A program made the translations under genes and the position numbers. Source: Epiperipatus broadwayi (Eukaryota > Onychophora > Udeonychophora > Euonychophora > Peripatidae). Taken from it: a DNA stretch of 64,000 nucleotides. Location of the stretch: contig JAQFVV010013061.1 in the NCBI GenBank assembly GCA_028023455.1, positions 129,001 to 193,000 of the forward strand, given 5' to 3'. Below are positions 45,103 to 56,619 of the stretch, piece after piece (within the stretch, counting starts at the first letter, position 1; each line of letters opens with the position of its first letter). The notes beneath the pieces are model-generated. The model was not told the origin of the DNA, searched no databases, and was given only the letters and a program-made list of their open reading frames with translations.

Positions 45103-45625
45103 CAGTGATCTTCAACCTTTTCACAACTGGGACCGGTAAAAATAAGGATAAGGTTTTGTGGACTGTCAGAAGTCTATACATAAATTTTCTTAAAGATATA
45201 AATTGCTTAGCCTTAGATGAGCATAATTGTTATAACTGATCAAAACAACAATGTTAAATATACAAGATGAAGTTTTATATATATATGGAGTACGTATAAT
45301 AAATTTTTTTTTTTTTTAAATTTTGAATTTTTTTAGAAAAGTAATAAAAAATTTAATTCTACCCCCCTCCCACTAAATATCTGTGATAACTAAAAAAATA
45401 AATTAATTTATGTATGGTTGATTAGATTTTGTTTTTGCTCTGTTTCTTTTTTTTTTTAATTGGGTAAAAATGGGATGAAAAAATAAATAAAAATTGTTTA
45501 TATTAATTAAAAGTTTAAACTCTTATTATTTTGTTATTACAAATTTTCCTGACAGTCTACTGAGGACCTGTAAAAAACTTTTGTGGCCCAGCACCGGTCC
45601 ATGGACCAAAGGTTGAAGACCACTG
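45103..45625. mobile_element. hAT-like MITE with perfect 8-bp target-site duplication
   Basis: Begins CAGTGATCTTCAACCTTTT and ends AAAGGTTGAAGACCACTG, terminal inverted repeats of the hAT type (CAGTGGTTCTCAACC-like). It is flanked by exact CTTTAGAC at 45095-45102 and 45626-45633, the 8-bp duplication made by hAT transposases. The interior is AT-rich, with subterminal GACTGTCAG and CTGACAGTC inverted copies, and has no transposase, so it depended on an autonomous hAT. Confidence 0.92.
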
Positions 45626-45633
45626 CTTTAGAC

Positions 45634-46837
45634 TATAGCACATTGTTATCTGATTGAGGAATTATAAATAAAACTGCATTTTAGGAGTGATGATAATAAA
45701 AACATTTTAATTGAGTTATTTTAAAACATCATTAAATTAAATGAATATAAAAATTCCAAGAATTTGTAAAGAAAATACTTCTTTAAGAAATGAAATGAAA
45801 TGAGAGATTTTAGAATCTAAGGCATTCAGTAGCTTTTTCATTCTTAACACATTACTTGTATTAAATAAGCCTGTATACAATTTTACTTTTTCTTTGCCTT
45901 CTCTGCGATGTTTTATTTTATCATGGTACTTACATATTAGTCATGTGACACAGCACATATTAGACCTGTTGCATCTTTTGGCATCCATAATAAATGTGTA
46001 ACCTTGCGATTAGGTCAAATAATAAAATATTTAACAAACCTAAAAACAGGGGTTTGAATTTGCTTTTTTAAGTTTAATACTAATACTAAATCTTTCAAAA
46101 ACTTTAATAGTTTAAATTAAGATTATTTTTACTTTATTAACTTATAAGCAGCATTAATTAATAGTTTAAATTAACAAATACTTAAAATTTAAGTACTGGA
46201 ACATTATAAATAATGATTTATAAGACAAAATATTATAACTTATGCTGTTAAAATTATCTCACCTTTTAAAATAATTACAAAAATATTTATACAATTACTT
46301 TTCATATATATAATCATAGCATTATTAGGCAACACAAATTTATCCATTATAAAATTAAATTATTGACTTTTTTTCTTTTTTAGAAATATTAGGCTAAGAT
46401 ATGTCTTAACATTTAGCTTTAAGCCAAAGCTAAAGGTCATGATATATATATATATATAAATTTATAAATAAATATTAAAAAATACAGTATTTAAAAGTTT
46501 ATAAAAATATATGTATAACCATCACCTAGAAGCACTTTCAACTATCTTTGTAGTTTTTGTCAACTAATACTTTAAATTGTCAGCTTTCCCATAATTCCAT
46601 GATGTCAACTTTCCCATAATTCTGTGATCTTAACGTTTGCTGCTTGCCTATTAATTAAATCTTTCTTGCATTTATATATTAACATCGCTTCTTTAATTTT
46701 TCTTTTATTATTTCTTTCAGTTTCCAATATTTTTACATTACTATAATTAAAATAAAAACCATATATACATAATTTAAATTTAAAGAATTTAAACTATATT
46801 GTATTTTGTTAAAAAAATTTTTTATATAATATTTTAT
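45634..46837. other. AT-rich stretch, no gene recognised
   Basis: Short TA tract at about 46441-46458 and a partial repetition of TTTCCCATAATTC near 46585 and 46610. No genes recognised. Confidence 0.5.
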
Positions 46838-46848
46838 AATGGGTATTG

Positions 46849-46883
<35 letters not shown>

Positions 46884-46887
46884 CATT
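46838..46887. repeat. Hairpin AATGGGTAT/ATACCCATT with (AT)n loop
   Basis: Nine-base perfect arms around a TA microsatellite, immediately before the second family C array. Confidence 0.85.
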
Positions 46888-46908
46888 ATATATATATTAT
46901 ATATATAT

Positions 46909-47587
46909 AATAAACAAAACAAGTTATAAATTTCATAACTTGCTCTTAGCTTGCATTTTATGATCACTAGATGGAGATTTACCAATAGCTCATTAACAAG
47001 CTTTGTTTACATAAACACTGAGAGAGATAGAATTCAATATCTTTTTCATTATCTCCAACCTCCAGACCATGGTTTTGAGCTAATTGGCCCACCTCAGTGG
47101 AGGGTAGGCAGAGTAGAAACTAGATCTAAATACTAACTCTACAATCAGCATTTATAGTTCTAATTATAAATTTATTTAAACGCACATTGATTATGTAAGT
47201 AATATTCATTAAGGTTGTAGCCTCAAGCACATGCATATAAAATGTGATCATAGGGACCTCTACAGGCATTTATGAAACATGTTTCTATCAGTTTAAAAGC
47301 ATGAACTTTTCAGATATGTAAATATCTTCAAATCCAGTCAAACAAACTAGACAGCTATATAGGTCTGAATTCAGTTCAGTTTCACCATAAAGTAAAAGCC
47401 TCTGCAATTCAAGGGTACATTTATGATAAACAAAACAAGTTATAAATTTCATAACTTGCTCTTAGCTTGCATTTTATGATCACTAGATGGAGCTTTACCA
47501 ATAGCTCACTAACTAACTTTGTTTACATAAACACTGAGAGAGATAGAATTCAGTATCTCTTCCATTATCTCCAACCTCCAGCACAAG
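46909..47587 (-). repeat. Family C tandem array, diverged copy (516-bp unit)
   Basis: One complete unit and the start of a second: ATAAACAAAACAAGTT occurs at 46910 and 47426, a period of 516. Shared landmarks with the 28 kb array include GTTTACATAAACA, GAAACTAGATCTAAA, TAGGTCTGAATTCAGTTCAG and AGTAAAAGCCTCTGCAAT. It also contains ACCAATAGCTCA typical of family B. The second unit ends inside stem I of its ribozyme. The unit is about 115 bases longer than at 28 kb because of an insertion that includes a G-like segment. Confidence 0.85.
47053..47113 (-). ncRNA. Hammerhead-like motif, family C diverged unit
   Basis: On the minus strand inner stem I is CCTCCA with TGGAGG (six perfect pairs), the core is CTGAGGT (A9 changed to T, as in family B), stem II GGGC, loop CAATTA, GCTC, then AAA for GAA, stem III ACC, loop AT, GGT, and C. 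The layout is clear but two core residues are altered. Confidence 0.6.
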
Positions 47588-50500
47588 TTTAAAAAAAATC
47601 TGTATGTGTTATTAATTCACAGATTCAAATATCCATTCATTCTTTTAGCATAATATGAATATTTAAATTCCAAGCAATTCTTAAAAATATATACCATATA
47701 ATATTGAAAACAATTTAAATTACCTATGTGATTAAATATCACATTTTGATGACTTCTGGTTCAATTATTCAATAATATAAAAAATCATAAATTCCACTCA
47801 CACAGTGCTCGTTATAAAATATACTTTAAAAAAATGTTCCCAAAGTTTAAAAAAAAAATTAAACTATTTTAAAATTAAGGTTATGGTGATCAAAACATCT
47901 ATATGTTCAACTTATTTAATAAAAGCATATAAAACAATACAAGTCTTCATTTTAATGTTAATATTTTTTTATAATTAATAAATAAGAACTAATAATAAAA
48001 TTCAAACTCATGTATTTCTTTTCTTCTCAATTCTGCTAATAAGTTTGGGGGTTGTGTGGTTATTAGGCAATAGTCATTATTCAAAGTCTTTCTTTGTTCC
48101 CACTCTCCTTTTCTTGGCATATAAAAATAACAAAAAAATAATAACAATTGTTGACTTTTTTTAAAATGTGGTAAAATCATAAAAAATATTATCCATCCTG
48201 TTGTGAAAAGATGTTTACAATCTTTATATCTATCACTTTCCTCCAAAATAACAATAATTTATTTAATATCACTTAAAATATTTATTTCAGGTAGACAATC
48301 CATTCCTTCTGTGGATGTAAAATGCAACTTCTTCAGTAATAGATACATCAATATTTATTAAACAAATAATTCTGGAATAAACAGACATCTTTCTATTTAA
48401 AACTTATATTCCAATGAAGTACAATAGCAAATAAATGAATTCAAGTTTGTTTTTTTTTTTTTAAATATTAAAAAGTGTATTTACTCCTGATAAAATATAT
48501 TTTCTTTCATTAACCATTTTTTCATCTTTTTTTAAAATATTGCAATTAAAATAGTAATTAATCATATTTTAATGTTCTTTTATTTCATGTAGCATTTTTT
48601 AGTAACTATATTTTTTATATATAATTTATCTTCAAAATATTTTGCTTCACAAATCCAAACATAAAAATTTGCTCTTACATTAAATATTATTAAACTGGAA
48701 TCATTCAAAGATAATGATATAAATATTATAGAAAAAACTATATATTTTATAGCTCATCTTCAATGTCTTTTAAAATTCACAGGTAAATTGTGTTCCATCT
48801 TTTCCAATAATTTCTGTTAAAATAATGTCTTTTAAAAGTTTTTAAATTTATGAATACAGATGTGGTTATTATATATAATGAACCTATAAATAATTGTATA
48901 TGATTTGAAGTACTCCACGCAAACAAATATTTAAATTTTCATATAACATTGGCAAAACCATACTTCCATAAACTTTTTGGTTTTTCATCTCTAATCCTTC
49001 CATACACAAGACTATAAGTTTTTTCTCCATTAACTACATTTCAATTATGTTTCAGAATAGTTTACTGATAGAAAATTTAGTGGATTTATTGACACGTATT
49101 GTCAAACTATATATTAACTTTCTTCATCCTTTTGACTTTTAAAAATAATAATATTTTAAAAATTTTATATAATCTACTATTAAGTTTTTTTCTATATTAA
49201 ATGCCCATAGTAGTATAACTTTATATTGTTTAATAATAAAGATACATTAACAACAATCTCTCTACAAACAATTTTTCAACCAACACTAACTAATTACACA
49301 CTATATTTATAACCATTTTAAAAAAAAGATTTGATTGGACAAAATAAAAGTCTGACAACAAACTAATTTACATATTACCCAATTAAGTAGTTTTAAAATT
49401 GGAAATAAAATAATGAGTCCTCTTTTAAATAAAAAATATAAGAAATATTTAATTCACTAATATTAAAATAATACAATTTATTAATTCTTTATTAATTTAT
49501 TAAATTTTAAACCAATATTTATGTTAATGTATCCATTTTTAGTTTACATTTATTAGTTTAAAATATCTTTAAAAATTAGATAGTATTTATTTTAGATTTA
49601 CTTTATCATGTTTAAATGTTTTCACTTTATAAATAACTTCAGAAAGTAATTAATTTTTTTTAATTCATGCAAGCATTACACATATAGTATCAGTCATGTG
49701 ATATGCTTTTCCAGACAAATGTTGCAATTTTTGAAACTTCCTGTCTGAAATAAAATTAAATGAATATTTAATTTAAAAAATACATAATATAAAATATTAA
49801 ATATAATAATGACATTTAGAATAGTAAATTTAACATTTTATATAACAATAAATAAAATTGAAACATTTGAAACACCATAAAATATTAAAACTTTAATAAA
49901 TAATTATTAAATAGTTGAAACTTATTTTAAAAATAAATGTAGTAATTTATTCAACTATATTTAGCATTAAATTGTAAATTAATGATTTTTAAATATTTAT
50001 TTAGTAGGATATTAAGCACATTTTGAAGTATGGCTAATATCATTTATTACTTTAAAGTAAATAGAAAAAAATGATGATGTTTATAACAAGTTTAAACATT
50101 CAGATGTGACAATTTTAAAAATTAATCAAGGAAGCATCAGACAACATTAGAGTATTCTTGATAAAACAGATGGTAAAAAATATTGAACAAAAAAAGAAAA
50201 ATGCAAATGTCATATAGGGTATAGTTTTAACAAATAATAGAAAGAGAAATTCAGAAATGGGTAATAAAGAATAAGTAATAATAAAGTAATCAGAGATGAA
50301 AGTATGATAGAAATAAATACTTTATAGTGATTGGACATGTAAGTCATATACAAAATTATACAAATAAAAAATAAAAAATGGGAAATAAGAATCATTAATA
50401 ATAAATTATTTATGGAGAAAACTAGGATAGACAAAAGTTCTACTCAAACCAATTTGATAAGTAAATCATATATAAAGTTATCATTGACCATAGAAATGAT

Positions 50501-51918
50501 AAAACTGGTAACAATACTATGAATAAAGAACAATAGAAATATAGTTAAAACAAATATTTAAATAAAACACAAATAGATTTGTAAAATATTATAGATTTTA
50601 TAAAATAGAATATAAGACATGGCTAATATAACTGAAAATGAAATAGAAATAAATTATGTTTTTAGATATAAGTCTGATAAATTTTAATAATTAAACATTT
50701 TTGATTTAAATGAAGTTTGATTTCAGATCATTTAAATTGCTTTGTATGTTCATGTATGTAATGTCAATATAATTTAGAAACTATCAGAATTTGACTGTAT
50801 ACAAGACTTTTATTGATAAATAATTCTAAAAGTATTTGTAAAAATCTGTATTTGTGTTTTAAGTCTGTTAATTAAAAATCAGAAAAGAAGGAAATGTAAA
50901 TAATAATATTTAAAGTTTTGTATATCTTGGAAATCTAATATTAAAAGTGATTTTGATTATCAAAATCAAAAATAATTATTAATAGACAGATATGAGCATG
51001 TCTACAATCCTAAAAAGAATTTGAAAAACAATATCAGGTTATAAAACAAATTACATATACAAGACAAATGCATATTTAGTAGTATATTATATAATTGTAA
51101 AATATACACACTAATAAAGCATTTAATCAAAAATATATGTTTAAAAAATATACTACAGAAAGATATTGAAGACCATATGATTGTAAAAGGTTTTCAATGA
51201 AAGATTGTACAAAATAATTAAATTGAGACGAACTTTGTCAAAGAAAATTATAGGAAGAAAAGTTTTCATTTGTTTTATCCTATATTCAGAATAAATGGTA
51301 ATTGAAAACTAAAACCATCATTTTTTGTTATTTATCCAAGGGATAAATAAAAAGGATATATTCTAAAACATGACAGTAAAATGTTTTACATTTATTGTAA
51401 TCTTTTAAGAGATAGTCAAAATGAGTATTCATGACAAAAATCAACTTAAAATTACTAATATCAATCCCATGTGTTTTCTTATGATATTTTTTTATGTGAG
51501 TTATTCCTTAAGTTAATTACTTTTCCTTTTTTTTCTGTCTTCATGATTTTTATTTGTAAAATAGTTTTCTGGGTTTAAATCCATTTAACAATTTGTGTCT
51601 GAAGCAAAAGTAAACTTCCTTTTACTTCAACAATAATCTCTAACGTAAGAGCTATTATAAGTTAATGGACAAAACTTATTTAGTCTCAGGGAAATTGACG
51701 ATTAGTAGTAATTGACAGTTTTCTGCCAACACAAAGGCAAAGGTTATCTTTGTTTACATGGATAAATATTATCTCTGCTCTTTATTAGAATAACAATTTG
51801 TGGATAATATTTAATACAATATATTTCATTTAATATATTTAAACTCTGTTTTGATATTTTATATTATTATTAATACATACATTGAAATAAATGTTTTCAT
51901 GAATGAAGATGTTTTATA
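47588..51918. other. Long AT-rich stretch, no gene recognised
   Basis: More than 4 kb with only short low-complexity frames and no recognised repeats. Confidence 0.55.
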
Positions 51919-51998
51919 AAACATGCTTTTGGAAATAACCATGTTTAATAAAATAAAATAATATTTTATTAAACATGGTTATTTCTGAAAACATGTTT
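51919..51998. repeat. 36-bp-arm hairpin, near perfect
   Basis: 51919-51954 pairs with 51963-51998 with about three mismatches, around an 8-base loop. The arms include ATAACCATGTTTAATAAAAT and its complement. Confidence 0.88.
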
Positions 51999-52350
51999 CA
52001 ATATATATATATGGGGGGAAAGAAAGTAATGAAATGATAAATTGGTAGTAATGCCAATGGTTGTGATAACCATCATTTAAAATGTACAAAACTATTAATA
52101 TAAATAGTCATAATCAAAGCAAAAAGAGGGATGAGTTGATTATATAGCCAGGTTACTACCAATTAATGACAATGAGTATGAAATTATGATATATGCTCGT
52201 TTTCATAAAGTATCCATAACATCAATAATTGAAGGATTTTAAGCAAAAAAATGTTTTCAGAAGAATATACTTTTTTTTATTATCTAAAGAATAAACGATA
52301 TCTTCAAATTTTATAACTATTCTTCTTTTACATATCCATCTAGAGTTTAG

Positions 52351-52437
52351 TAATATTTACTAAGACAATAAACCTTTAAGCATGTGCGCTTGAAAATGCG
52401 AAGGTGGGGACGTCTACAGGTCTTAACCACAAGCTTA
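52351..52437 (-). repeat. Dispersed repeat G, copy 2 (inverted)
   Basis: Reverse-complement copy of 2307-2393, including AAGCATGTGCGCTTGAAAAT and GACGTCTACAGGTC. About 50 kb separates the two. Confidence 0.7.
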
Positions 52438-54739
52438 TGCATTAGAACATATAGTATAAATTTTATTAAATCTAATAAAATAACATTCAGTTAATGACGG
52501 AGTTTCATAAAATATAATTAACAAACACACACTATATTACAGGTACTAGTAATAAAGCATAATAATTTTGATTGATAAAATATTATTACTGAGTTATAAA
52601 TATTTAGGCAATAATTTGTGCTTCTAATTTAAATTAATAATTCTTATGGTGTTGTAACAAGTTGAAGATTATATGAAAATTTTAGTATATAATACTTTTC
52701 TTTTTTGTTGTTTTTGTTGTTACTCTTTTCATTTTTTATCAATTGCTATACATGTACTTCAGTGAAATAAACTTTCAAACTATAATTTATAAACTAAATA
52801 TCATTACTGATTTTATCTCTACATGTGTATGTATTGATCTGTTCCCAGATACTCAGTATTTAAAGATATGTAAATAAAATACATTAAAATGTTGACAGAT
52901 ATTAGATTCCAAATGTCATTTTATCTAATTATTTATAGTAGTAGTTTTAAACAAAATTCTATTACAGCTAAACATATTGTGATTGCGGTTTAATTCGATA
53001 AATTAAAGAATGTATTTTAATTATTTAAAAGCTACATACTTTTAACATTTCATTTATTTTGATAATTATTAGGATGAATTCAATAATTTTCAAGTTCAAA
53101 CAACTAAACATAACATTGAATAATAGAGTTTTAATATTACAGGTAGATTACTTTTAGGAAAAGTATATTGATAGAACAACTATCTACCAGACATCCAATA
53201 ACCAGTTCAAATGTTTCAGTTTTCTTTATTTTGACATAGCTTTGATAACTAATTTAAGTTATAAGACTATTTTATTACGCCGTTGTTGTTTTACTCTTTC
53301 ATAATACTCATTCTAAACAAAATAATTCATTGTGTTTTTTATAATTCTATTTGGAAAATACATTTAATATTCCAAACAATAAATGTTTTTTCCCCAATCT
53401 TTTCTTCGTTTGATTTGTTTTCTATAAGTACTAATTAGAATATTAGATAAACTGCTTATTATGTCATTATAACTATTACTTTTATATTATTTATATTTTA
53501 ATTAAAAATTAAAAATTTTACTAAAAAATATATTTCATAATGTATTTAAAATGATATTTTTTACAAAATTATAATTGTATACGTTTTATGTAATTTATTA
53601 AATAAAAAAACTATTTAATAGTAAATTTAATAAAAGATATAATTTTTAAATTCTTTGATATATGTTTTTTACCTGTTTTTAAAATATAAACACACACGCA
53701 CACACACATATATATATATAATCCTTTGCTTGGTAAAATTCTTTCCAAAGTCATTCCAATTTTTCTCATGAAAAGCTTCCCTTTTGCACACCAGTCCAGT
53801 AAGTAGGATATCTCATCCAACTCAAATGTGGTTTTCTTTCAAGTCTTTTAAATTATTTTGGAAGTCACTTTAACACTTCAAGTGTTCATGTCATTTTTAT
53901 TGATATATGTAGCTCAATTCTTAGTTCTTTCTATCAGTAAGTCTACTAATATTCTACTAAGTATTCAAATCTGCACTGGTAAAGTATCTTTAATTTTAAA
54001 AATCTTGTTTGAGTACATTTATTTCTACAAATAGCAGATCCAACTAAAATCTGGGATTAATTTCCTGCTGTAGTATGTTTTCATATCTATTAGTAATTGA
54101 TAACTAGTCATTAAACATCATTTTAGTTCAACTGTTTTGATTTCATGTAATTACTTTTATAATATTTCCCAAAACTCTCAAGTATTATTTGTATAAACAA
54201 TAACTCATATGCAAAAATCCAGCTGATTTAAATAGTCATTTGTCTTTTACTATATCTTTATTTATATGAATTTAAAAAGAATGAGAAAGCATCAAGGTGT
54301 TTATTGTATCTATAATTGATTTAAATAATGTCAATTTATTTTGATTTTATCATTTAATGATTGTTAATTTTTTATTGTCCCCCTCATATCTAATAACTTC
54401 TGTAGCATTTTATATTTTTGAAAAATGGCAACCTATTCCATATATTTATCTTGATGACTCAAAATTTAATCCTTGTAAAAATGCTATTAAAAGCATAATA
54501 CCAGCTCCTATTTATTCTTTCTTTCTACATTTTTATATGTGATCTATCATAATGTAAACATTGTTAAATTCAGCTTATTCTTTTATTTGATTAATTAAAA
54601 TTTAAAATTATAGAGTAGTAATGATATTTAAAAAAGTTTCCATAGAAATGACAGAAGACATAGAGATTCTTGTCATATTCATCATTTTTAAATATTAAGG
54701 TGCGTTGCATGATCTATAGCTACGTTTTCTTCACATAAC
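52438..54739. other. AT-rich stretch, no gene recognised
   Basis: A (CA)n-(TA)n compound microsatellite lies at about 53689-53720. No coding sequence recognised. Confidence 0.5.
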
Positions 54740-55390
54740 ACCAACACATTTAATTATTCATCCATCCAATGCACATCTGGTTTTTATTTAGACTTTTTAC
54801 AATCTACTCAAATCCAGTTCAACTTTTCAATTGTCTATTTGATATCTTTACAGCTACATGCCCAAATTATTGTAATTTCACTTTCTTAATTCTTTCAATG
54901 ATGTCACTAACATCTATTTGTTCTCTTAATCATATATTATTTTTGATCTCTTCTTGTTACTCCTAACATTCTCTCTCCATATTACATTGAGTGATCAGAA
55001 GTCTATGTATTGCTCTTCTGTTATGTGTCCACATCTCAGATCCCCAAGTAAAAACTGAAAAAGCTTACTTATTAAATATCTCCCTAAACACATAGGCATA
55101 TTTCCTTTTATGTTATTTATACAAAAGGCACTCCATCCATATTTAAATCAATAACTAATTTCATTCTTTATGTTTTCATCTCCTCTAACATTCTGACTAA
55201 GTTCTATTTGCAGTAATTATTTTTTGTAATTCACGATTACTAATCTTTAACTTTTTCTGAGAAAATCCATTCGGCATTTCTTTAGTTTTTTAATATTTAT
55301 CTTTAGTCCTAAGTTAAATCTAATATTTCTTATAATATTTTCTCAAGTTCAAAAATACTATTTACTAAAACAACCACATCATCTGCAAAA
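54740..55390 (-). pseudogene. Decayed RTE LINE, minus strand, palm to C-terminus
   Basis: On the minus strand, in shifting frames, it matches the 27 kb copy in order: ADDVVVLVN (from the FADD motif, near 55390), GLKINIKK, WSAF, KGNMPMCLG, FLLGD (for YGSE), RMWTHN-like, then poorly preserved C-terminal sequence. Many stops and indels show it is an old insertion. It continues at higher coordinates beyond a family A fragment. Confidence 0.75.
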
Positions 55391-55422
55391 ACTGCTGTAT
55401 GGAAAGTTTTGTCTGTTTTAAA
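55390..55422 (-). mobile_element. Family A end fragment A7 within the RTE relic
   Basis: CTGTATGGAAAGTTTTGTCTG TTTTAAAA matches the family A right end (CTGTATGGAGAGTTTTGCC TGTTTTAA) with two changes. It lies directly beside the LINE's FADD codons. Confidence 0.55.
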
Positions 55423-55770
55423 ACCTAGATGATTTAAATAATATCCATATATTTTTATTTCTTTAGTGGTACATTCTGAAACACTTTAATCTGCTTAGTA
55501 TTGTTGTATGGTATAATTACTGCTGTTATATTTTGCTAAATATGTTATAGAATGCCACAGTATCTCATGTCTATATTTTAATAATCTGAAGCTTTGATCA
55601 CTGTAGCAGATTATATAAAATCAAACGCTTTTACATAATTTACAAATCCAAATCATAATAGTGGTTCATGTTCATTGATAATTTCTATAACTACTTTTAA
55701 TGCTTGTATATAATCCATAGAGTTAAACCAATTTTTAAATTCAGCTTATTTTTTGACTGGTCTCATTTTT
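55423..55770 (-). pseudogene. Decayed RTE LINE, minus strand, RT fingers/palm
   Basis: On the minus strand a stretch near 55640-55720 reads VIEIINEHEP then FGFVNYVKAFDF, matching VIERTNEYELSLCFGFVDYEKAFDSI of the 26.6 kb copy. The first catalytic aspartate has become asparagine. Stops and frameshifts are frequent. Confidence 0.65.
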
Positions 55771-55852
55771 AGACTGATAGATCACTGTGATATGACTAAT
55801 CTAAGGTGAAACTGGGATAAAAATTATTGTTGAATATATATATAACACATAA

Positions 55853-56519
55853 TTTGCAGGTTCATCCATATTAAAATATTTTAAATATTGATATACCGAT
55901 GTTTTGACTTGACACCACAAGTCATCTACTGGGTGATAAAAGGTCGAAAGACAATTGTAGAGGAGCTACAATCACTGATTTGAAAAAAAAAATCTTAAAG
56001 TTCCACCAATAGCAAAAATGTTAAATTAAGAATGTTTTTCAAAAAAATCTTTCCAAATAGGGTCTCAATGGCTTCTCTAATTTTGCACTGGTATAGATTA
56101 TCACATCTGGATATGATTCTGGTACTAGAAAAATCAATTTTATTATGGAGTGATAGTGCTGATGACATGAGTGTTGTTTAACTGTATTAGCATACTCATC
56201 TCTCTTAACACTGATGTGATGATTACTCATACCTATGTAAGAAGCTTTACAATTTTTATGAGATTTGATAAACACCATGTGATTCAAGAGGGATTGAATC
56301 ATATTCAGATGTGATAATCTCTACCAGTGCAAAATTAGAGAAGCCATTGAGATACTTAAAAGATACATTTTTGAGATAGGTTTTTTTTTCAAATCAGTGA
56401 TTGTAGCACCTCTACAACCATCTTTCTACCTTTTAACACCCAGTAGATGACTTGTGTGATCAAGTCAAAATGTTGGTATATCAATATTTAAAATATTTTA
56501 ACACAGATGAACCAGCAAA
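55853..56519. mobile_element. Family E foldback element
   Basis: Long inverted arms: TTTGCAGGTTCATC at 55853 and GATGAACCAGCAAA at 56506-56519, then about 130 bases of matching sequence inwards (AAAATATTTTAAATATTGAT, CAAGTCATCTACTGGGTG, CTACAATCACTGATTTGAAA). A second inner pair, CTTCTCTAATTTTGCACTGG and its complement, makes arms of about 250 bases around a 190-base centre. Each outer arm has a six-pair hairpin GACTTG with CAAGTC, preceded by AGTAGAT and followed by AAAA, a faint resemblance to a hammerhead core (CTGANGA, GAAA). The centre contains the frame described separately. Confidence 0.75.
56039..56302 (-). CDS. 87-codon ORF, possible remnant of a GIY-YIG-type domain
   Basis: The frame lies inside foldback element E. 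Its N-terminal part, VFIKSHKNCKASYIGMSNHH followed by ISVKRDEY, resembles the xxCxxxYIGxTxxxxxxRxxEH pattern of GIY-YIG nuclease domains at the C-terminus of Penelope-like retroelements. The rest (YPDVIIYTSAKLEKPLRP) runs into the inverted arm and is not recognised. Frame length and composition alone do not prove coding. If real it is only a fragment of a larger protein; it could equally be chance. I give it because an endonuclease fragment beside foldback arms would suggest a Penelope-like origin. Confidence 0.22.
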   Translation of the reverse strand: MIQSLLNHMVFIKSHKNCKASYIGMSNHHISVKRDEYANTVKQHSCHQHYHSIIKLIFLVPESYPDVIIYTSAKLEKPLRPYLERFF

Positions 56520-56557
56520 ATATATCTTTTATATATGCAACCCATGAAAATCTTTGT

Positions 56558-56560
<3 letters not shown>

Positions 56561-56616
<56 letters not shown>
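56561..56616. repeat. (TA)n microsatellite
   Basis: Pure TA array just beyond element E. Confidence 0.95.
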
Positions 56617-56619
<3 letters not shown>

